DNA of 10,709 nt from Rickettsiales bacterium UBA1997 (GTDB lineage Bacteria > Pseudomonadota > Alphaproteobacteria > Rickettsiales > UBA1997): NCBI GenBank assembly GCA_002335845.1, contig DDCV01000121.1:1-10709 (forward strand), written 5' to 3'. How positions within the stretch are numbered: position 1 is the stretch's first letter; each line of letters starts with the position of its first letter. The notes beneath the pieces are model-generated. The model saw only the letters and a program-made list of their open reading frames with translations, ran no database searches and was not told where the DNA came from. Positions 7,483 to 10,709 of the stretch are shown piece after piece. A program made the translations under genes and the position numbers.

Positions 7483-7950
7483 ATGCCTCAGATAAAAGAA
7501 CAATCAGAAGAAAAGTTAGATATTTCAACAAGTAAAGTTGACGATCAGCCAAAAATAGATTCTTTAGGCAGATCTTATGCAACTGGTAAAAGAAAAAACG
7601 CTATTGCTCGAGTTTGGATAAAAAAAGGTAGCGGTAAAATAACTGTAAATGGTAGAGACGCCAAAACTTACTTCGGCAGAGAGATTCTTTATAATATTTC
7701 AAAAGAGCCCTTTATAGCTGTAAAATCTGAAAATAAATTCGATGTTGTTGCCACTCTTTGTGGCGGTGGTCTTGGTGGTCAAGCTGGTGCCTTATCTCAT
7801 GGAATTAGCAAGGCTCTATCAATATTTGATCCTGAAAATAGACTTGCCCTTAGAACCCAAGGGTTCCTGACTAGAGATTCTAGGGTTGTTGAAAGGAAAA
7901 AATATGGCCTTAAGAAGGCTCGTAAAGGACAAACATACCGTAAGCGTTAA
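7483..7950 (+). CDS. rpsI: 30S ribosomal protein S9
   Basis: S9 is a small-subunit head protein whose C-terminal tail reaches the P-site tRNA. The 155 residues contain an acidic/polar N-terminal extension of about 28 residues, common in alphaproteobacterial S9. The conserved core is [14 protein letters not shown] (residues 32-45), the [19 protein letters not shown] block, [14 protein letters not shown], and the basic tail ending in RKR, whose final Arg is the P-site contact in bacterial S9. It sits four bases after rplM and shares its promoter. The start is taken at ATG 7483 because no later ATG precedes the core. Confidence 0.98.
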   Translation: MPQIKEQSEEKLDISTSKVDDQPKIDSLGRSYATGKRKNAIARVWIKKGSGKITVNGRDAKTYFGREILYNISKEPFIAVKSENKFDVVATLCGGGLGGQAGALSHGISKALSIFDPENRLALRTQGFLTRDSRVVERKKYGLKKARKGQTYRKR

Positions 7951-7975
7951 TATTTTAGGATTTTTAGCTCTATTT

Positions 7976-7999
7976 GGTATCATTTCTTAGATGATTACC
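7976..7999 (+). terminator. Weak hairpin downstream of rpsI
   Basis: GGTATCAT (7976-7983) pairs with ATGATTACC (7991-7999), with one bulged T and a 7-base loop, starting 25 bases past the rpsI stop. It is followed by TTATCC, not a T-run, so intrinsic termination is doubtful. Confidence 0.3.
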
Positions 8000-8014
8000 T
8001 TATCCAGAAATATA

Positions 8015-8036
8015 TATTTATCTATATAGATATATA
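8015..8036. repeat. AT-rich palindrome between rpsI and rpiB
   Basis: TATCTATATAGATA (8019-8032) is a perfect 14-bp palindrome, with three further matched bases on each side (8015-8017 and 8034-8036) after one mismatch. It may be an operator-like site or chance in AT-rich DNA. Apart from this, the weak hairpin and the rpiB promoter, nothing else is evident in 7951-8216. Confidence 0.35.
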
Positions 8037-8171
8037 GTGATCCCAATTTTCTCGACGCATTTTGTCTGTAGTTATTATAGCAATTTAATCAAAATATTTT
8101 TAAGAAAAAATCTAGTAGATAAGCTTTTTACCAAAAAGATGAAGGCTGAATTACTGGTTTTTAGACTAAAG

Positions 8172-8180
8172 TGGTATAAT
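8172..8180 (+). promoter_or_regulatory. Extended -10 promoter of rpiB
   Basis: TGGTATAAT (8172-8180) is a consensus TATAAT with the upstream TG of extended -10 promoters. It predicts a start near 8187 and a leader of about 30 bases before the ATG at 8217. The -35 region (around TTACTG, 8151-8156) is poor, as is common for this promoter class. Confidence 0.65.
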
Positions 8181-8216
8181 TAATAATATGATTAATTAAT
8201 TTTAATAATTAGCATT

Positions 8217-8681
8217 ATGTCACTATTTCCTCAAAAAATATATCTTGCCTGCGACCATGCTGGCTATGAACTCAAAGAATATTTGAGACAATATCTTTCT
8301 ACCAAATATGAATCTGTTAATATCCAATTAATTGATCTAGGTTGCAACTCATCAAGTAAATCAGTCGACTATCCAGACTTTGCAAAGGATCTATGTCAAA
8401 AAATTGATGTGAGTAATAATCAAGAGCTAGGAATCTTGATATGTGGCAGCGGTATTGGCATGTCTATTTGTGCTAATAAATTTAAAAATATTCGCGCTGC
8501 TTTGTGCTTTAATGAAGAGCTATCTTTTTTGTCAAGATCTCATAATAACGCCAATATACTATGTCTTGCCGCTAGATTTATTGATAATGATACCGCTTTA
8601 AAAACTCTTCAAACATTTCTTGATACAAGGTTTGAGGAGGGGCGTCATAAAATTAGGGTGAATAAAATCGAGACTGAATAG
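8217..8681 (+). CDS. rpiB: Ribose-5-phosphate isomerase B
   Basis: This is a LacA/RpiB-family sugar-phosphate isomerase interconverting ribose 5-phosphate and ribulose 5-phosphate in the non-oxidative pentose phosphate pathway. It supplies ribose for nucleotides. The 154 residues match the family. Visible motifs are ACDHAGYELK (residues 11-20), the Asp51-Tyr-Pro-Asp motif VDYPDFA, the active-site loop ICGSGIGMSICANK (75-88) with the catalytic-position Cys76, and SRSHNNANILCLAAR (106-120) with active-site His109 and Asn110. The start at ATG 8217 places the first beta strand at residue 7 and sits downstream of an extended -10 promoter. No Shine-Dalgarno is visible. It is monocistronic and convergent with the TAXI gene; a long palindrome follows it. 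Confidence 0.96.
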   Translation: MSLFPQKIYLACDHAGYELKEYLRQYLSTKYESVNIQLIDLGCNSSSKSVDYPDFAKDLCQKIDVSNNQELGILICGSGIGMSICANKFKNIRAALCFNEELSFLSRSHNNANILCLAARFIDNDTALKTLQTFLDTRFEEGRHKIRVNKIETE

Positions 8682-9049
8682 AATAATAAAGCTTTAATCC
8701 TCAATGCCAGCTATAATACAACCCCTCATCTTTAGATTCTTCAAAATATCTATCACTATTTTCAGTTATAATTTACTAACTCGCGCACTAACTAGTTGAC
8801 CTTTTAACAAAAAGATTTTTTTTTCTTGAAGATCTTGTTGAAAGCCGCAGTACTTACTGCTACTTTGCTTTTCAACAAGAGCTTCGAGAAAGAAAATACT
8901 GCAGTTAAAAGTTAACTAATTAGTGCACGGGTTAACACTACTGATATTCTTCCATCTTTTACCGCTAATCTTCTTATAGTCAGCGCTATTAATCCCTAAG
9001 AATAATCTTGCCAAATAATATTTTTACCAAAAATGTGGTAAAAATATTA
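8682..9049. other. 368-bp convergent intergenic region
   Basis: This gap between rpiB and the TAXI gene holds the 158-bp palindrome (8777-8934) and most of the 16-bp stem-loop (9014-9051). The remaining parts (8682-8776 and 8935-9013) show no credible gene. A minus-strand frame through about 8920-9025 is open but has no ATG and no recognisable motif. Confidence 0.6.
8777..8934. repeat. 158-bp imperfect palindrome (two stacked stems)
   Basis: The outer arms 8777-8808 and 8904-8934 pair with one bulge (C8801), two mismatches and two G-T pairs. The inner arms 8817-8843 and 8870-8896 pair over 27 positions with one mismatch (8832/8881) and two G-T pairs. The two stems are separated by an asymmetric internal loop (8809-8816 versus 8897-8903). 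The tip contains a small hairpin, GCAGTA/TACTGC (8847-8852 and 8855-8860). Such a long structure between two convergent genes could end transcription from both sides, or be a palindromic mobile element. Confidence 0.85.
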
Positions 9050-9051
9050 TT
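9014..9051 (-). terminator. Terminator-like stem-loop at the end of the TAXI gene
   Basis: A perfect 16-bp stem (9014-9029 with 9036-9051) has a 6-base loop and overlaps the TAXI stop codon (9052-9050) by two bases. The stem is AT-rich around a central ACCA/TGGT. In the minus direction it is followed by TTTGGC, so the U-tract is poor. It may also protect the 3' end of the mRNA. Confidence 0.6.
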
Positions 9052-10012
9052 ATTTAATTAGCTTAGCTTCTTTGAAGTATCTTAAAGCGCCAGGGTGAAT
9101 CGGGGCTGAATTTCCTGCCTTAACCATATTGCCCTTTTCAAGAGTAGAAAATACTGGATGCAAAGTTTTGAAATTGTCAAAATTATCAAATGTTGATTTT
9201 ATTATATTGTAAACAATTTCCTCATCTACTTTGTTAGAAGTAACTAAGCTTGCCATAACTCCAAAAGTGTTTATATCCTCATTGTTATTAGCATACATTG
9301 CACCTGGGATCACGGCTTGAACATAGAAAGGGTTTACCTTAATTAGCTTGCTAATAGTTTTATCATCTATGCTTATAATTTTTACTTTGCAGGCTTGCGT
9401 TGCTTCTTGCAGAACTCCGTTAGGGTTACCAGCAGCATAAACCATGACATCAATCTTGCCTTCGCATAAAGCTTTTGGCTGCTCAGAAGGTTGTAAATAA
9501 GTTACGCTTTCAAAGCTATCCTGAGTCCAGCCCTTGACATCCATTAGAACTTTCATCGTAGCGTACATGCCTGACCCCAAAGGTCCAAAATTGACATTCT
9601 TCTTTAAGATATCATCCAGGTTTTTGATTTGAGAATCGGCTTTTACTGCAATTGTAAATGTTTCAGTATAAAGAGAAAAAACTGATCTAAGCTCCTCAAA
9701 AGGTCTTTGATCAGAAAAGAATTTAGCACCATTATATGCTTGATACTGCCAGTCAGATTGTACGATGCCAAAATCTATAGCGTTATTCCGAATTGCATTG
9801 AGGTTCGAAACGGAGCCACCAGTTGATTCTACTGAGCATCTGATGCCATGTTCTTTGCGTCCACGGTTAAGTAAGCGACATATTGCTCCACCTGCAGGGT
9901 AATAAACTCCAGTAATTGCACCTGTGCCAATTGAAATATATTTAGTGGCACTATATGCCGAAAGAGGCATTAATAAAGTCAATATTATTGCAATAACAGA
10001 GCTTCTTTTCAT
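9050..10012 (-). CDS. TAXI-family TRAP transporter solute-binding protein
   Basis: This is a periplasmic solute receptor of the TRAP-associated extracytoplasmic immunogenic (TAXI) type. Residues 1-22 form a signal peptide (basic MKR, hydrophobic core, AYSA before the likely cleavage). Family hallmarks follow: GTGAITGVYYPAGG (29-42), Cys45 and Cys59 flanking KEHGIR, STGGSVSNL (63-71), DFGIVQSDWQYQAYNG and FGPLGSGM. The C-terminal IHPGALRYFKE is also typical. The 320 residues match the family. TAXI proteins normally deliver substrate, reported as glutamate or other organic acids in some cases, to a fused 4TM-12TM permease. No permease gene is in the window, so the partner must be elsewhere and the ligand is unknown. 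The gene stands alone with its own promoter and a stem-loop at its stop. Confidence 0.93.
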   Translation of the reverse strand: MKRSSVIAIILTLLMPLSAYSATKYISIGTGAITGVYYPAGGAICRLLNRGRKEHGIRCSVESTGGSVSNLNAIRNNAIDFGIVQSDWQYQAYNGAKFFSDQRPFEELRSVFSLYTETFTIAVKADSQIKNLDDILKKNVNFGPLGSGMYATMKVLMDVKGWTQDSFESVTYLQPSEQPKALCEGKIDVMVYAAGNPNGVLQEATQACKVKIISIDDKTISKLIKVNPFYVQAVIPGAMYANNNEDINTFGVMASLVTSNKVDEEIVYNIIKSTFDNFDNFKTLHPVFSTLEKGNMVKAGNSAPIHPGALRYFKEAKLIK

Positions 10013-10045
10013 AAAATTTGAGTTAAGTTAACAATATAATTGTCT

Positions 10046-10075
10046 GTTATAATTGTTATTTTTTTTAAAAGTCAA
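10046..10075 (-). promoter_or_regulatory. Promoter of the TAXI gene
   Basis: On the minus strand TTGACT (10075-10070) is followed by an 18-base spacer and TATAAC (10051-10046), predicting a start near 10039 and a leader of about 27 bases before the ATG at 10012. The rest of the 234-base gap up to the next gene is AT-rich; an 8-bp inverted repeat (10137-10144 with 10159-10166) is the only other structure noted. Confidence 0.6.
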
Positions 10076-10246
10076 AAATTTATTAACTATTATCAAATAA
10101 TTAATATAACCACTAAAGCATTGTCAAATTTATTATTAAACTAAATTTTTATAATGAATTAGTTTAGACAAGCTCCAAAAGGTTTGCTATCTTTATTAAA
10201 AGTGATTTATGGAATATTATGAAGCTTTTTAATTGAAATTGTTTTT

Positions 10247-10654
10247 TTAGATTTGAGTATTTTGGGCCACTTTTTTAACTGGACTTAGCGATAAGGAGTC
10301 GAAGGCTTTAGGGCTGGTAGATGGTTCATTTCTAAGTGATGCTGCTTCAGATTCACCGATTTCCATGACTCGCCCCTCTTCTGGTAAACTACGAACAAGA
10401 TGTGAAGTAAGGCAGTATCGCGCTCCTGCCTCGCCGGTATTTACGATCTTTCGATCTTTAGATAATGCTTTTTCAAGATCAACTTTTATGAAGCTTGGAG
10501 TTTCATCAGTTTTGATTTGCTCATCATATACAAGAGATGAACTCATGTGAGATTCTCCGTGCTGTGTTATTTTTGCTCCAGCACTAGATGATTCTTTTGC
10601 TACCACACCAGAGTGTGCGACAGGTAAACTGGGGCTTTTAATTGTATTAAGCAT
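10247..10654 (-). CDS. Hypothetical protein, Ser-rich, no recognised domain
   Basis: This is a 135-residue open frame from ATG 10654. The protein is hydrophilic, rich in Ser, Glu, Lys and Ala, with no signal peptide, membrane segment or cysteine-rich motif. A more ordered stretch may lie at about residues 55-105 (IKVDLEKALSKDR, ARYCLTSHLVRSLPEEGRV). The C-terminal tail is Ser/Pro-rich and probably disordered. I do not recognise it. Its DNA is unlike its neighbours: 10321-10500 counts at 43% G+C, against about 32% in a sample of rpiB. This suggests recent acquisition or different selection. The antisense frame over part of it also lacks stops, as expected in GC-richer DNA, so coding status is not certain. 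A short secreted or effector-like protein is possible, but nothing in the sequence proves it. The gene is 234 bases upstream of TAXI and probably a separate unit. Confidence 0.55.
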   Translation of the reverse strand: MLNTIKSPSLPVAHSGVVAKESSSAGAKITQHGESHMSSSLVYDEQIKTDETPSFIKVDLEKALSKDRKIVNTGEAGARYCLTSHLVRSLPEEGRVMEIGESEAASLRNEPSTSPKAFDSLSLSPVKKVAQNTQI

Positions 10655-10689
10655 GTGATTGTTTGTTAGTTAATAATGAATTATTATTA

Positions 10690-10709
10690 GGGCCTGTCGC
10701 AAATCAAAT
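10690..10709. repeat. Possible insertion-sequence terminal repeat at the window edge
   Basis: GGGCCTGTCGCAAATCAAAT at the very end resembles the terminal inverted repeats of several IS families (a GG-C-TGT-GCAAA type pattern). It follows an AT-rich TTATTATTA tract that could be target DNA. The other end and any transposase are outside the window, so this is a resemblance only. Confidence 0.3.

Noticed and set aside
163..8908. AATACTGCA-TTAA motif shared by the 160-bp palindrome (163-176) and the 158-bp palindrome (8895-8908), 13 of 14 bases
   Set aside because: In the second element it lies mostly in the unpaired internal loop, and a similar TACTGCATTA also occurs inside panB (391-400), so it does not show common origin.
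8920..9025. Minus-strand open frame reading ...GINSADYKKISGKRW... in the rpiB-TAXI gap
   Set aside because: About 33 codons with no ATG and no recognised motif; it runs into the palindrome. Chance open frame or an unidentifiable remnant.
8125..9033. Identical 13-base TTTTTACCAAAAA at 8125-8137 and 9021-9033 flanking rpiB
   Set aside because: Low-complexity sequence; the flanks differ, and only the second copy is part of a long stem.
10365..10550. Plus-strand open frame antisense to the 135-codon gene
   Set aside because: A shadow within the GC-richer region; shorter, and the minus-strand frame is longer with a plausible start.
1..10709. CRISPR array, tRNA, rRNA, phage genes, toxin-antitoxin or defence system
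   Set aside because: No regularly spaced repeats, no RNA gene signatures and no proteins of these kinds were seen.

Overview
The window is a chromosomal stretch of an AT-rich alphaproteobacterium with a reduced, probably host-associated genome. Sample 60-base lines in the core genes count at about 32% G+C. The L13 and S9 proteins are of alphaproteobacterial type: L13 ends in MNRKN plus a short tail, and S9 carries a charged N-terminal extension. A stand-alone TAXI solute-binding protein, weak or absent Shine-Dalgarno sequences and A/T-ending codons also fit. Rickettsiales or a similar intracellular group is the best guess. That placement is inferred from sequence character, not from a search.

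Layout. Bases 1-210 hold the 3' end of an unrecognised plus-strand gene. Its last codons form one arm of a 160-bp inverted repeat lying between it and the convergent panB. From 5766 down to 304 runs a tight minus-strand cluster: murG, a 72-residue single-pass membrane protein, a 1070-residue AsmA-family protein and panB. The first two junctions are TAA|ATG and TAATG (0-base gap and 1-base overlap), so translational coupling is likely. Divergent to murG is argF (ornithine carbamoyltransferase), with a 19-bp perfect hairpin in the shared intergenic region. The rplM-rpsI ribosomal protein operon follows, with a near-consensus promoter. Next comes rpiB behind an extended -10 promoter. A 368-bp convergent gap holds a 158-bp imperfect palindrome and a 16-bp terminator-like hairpin. 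The minus-strand TAXI gene has its own promoter. The window closes with an unrecognised 135-codon gene of higher G+C (about 43% in its middle), preceded by a sequence resembling an insertion-sequence end.

Function. The murG cluster joins lipid II synthesis, a predicted envelope lipid-transport or assembly protein and a pantothenate/CoA enzyme. The other recognised genes cover arginine metabolism, translation, pentose phosphate isomerisation and solute capture. No defence system, CRISPR array, phage, tRNA or rRNA was seen. The most unusual content is the set of long palindromes at gene boundaries, especially the one in which the end of a coding sequence is duplicated in inverted orientation.
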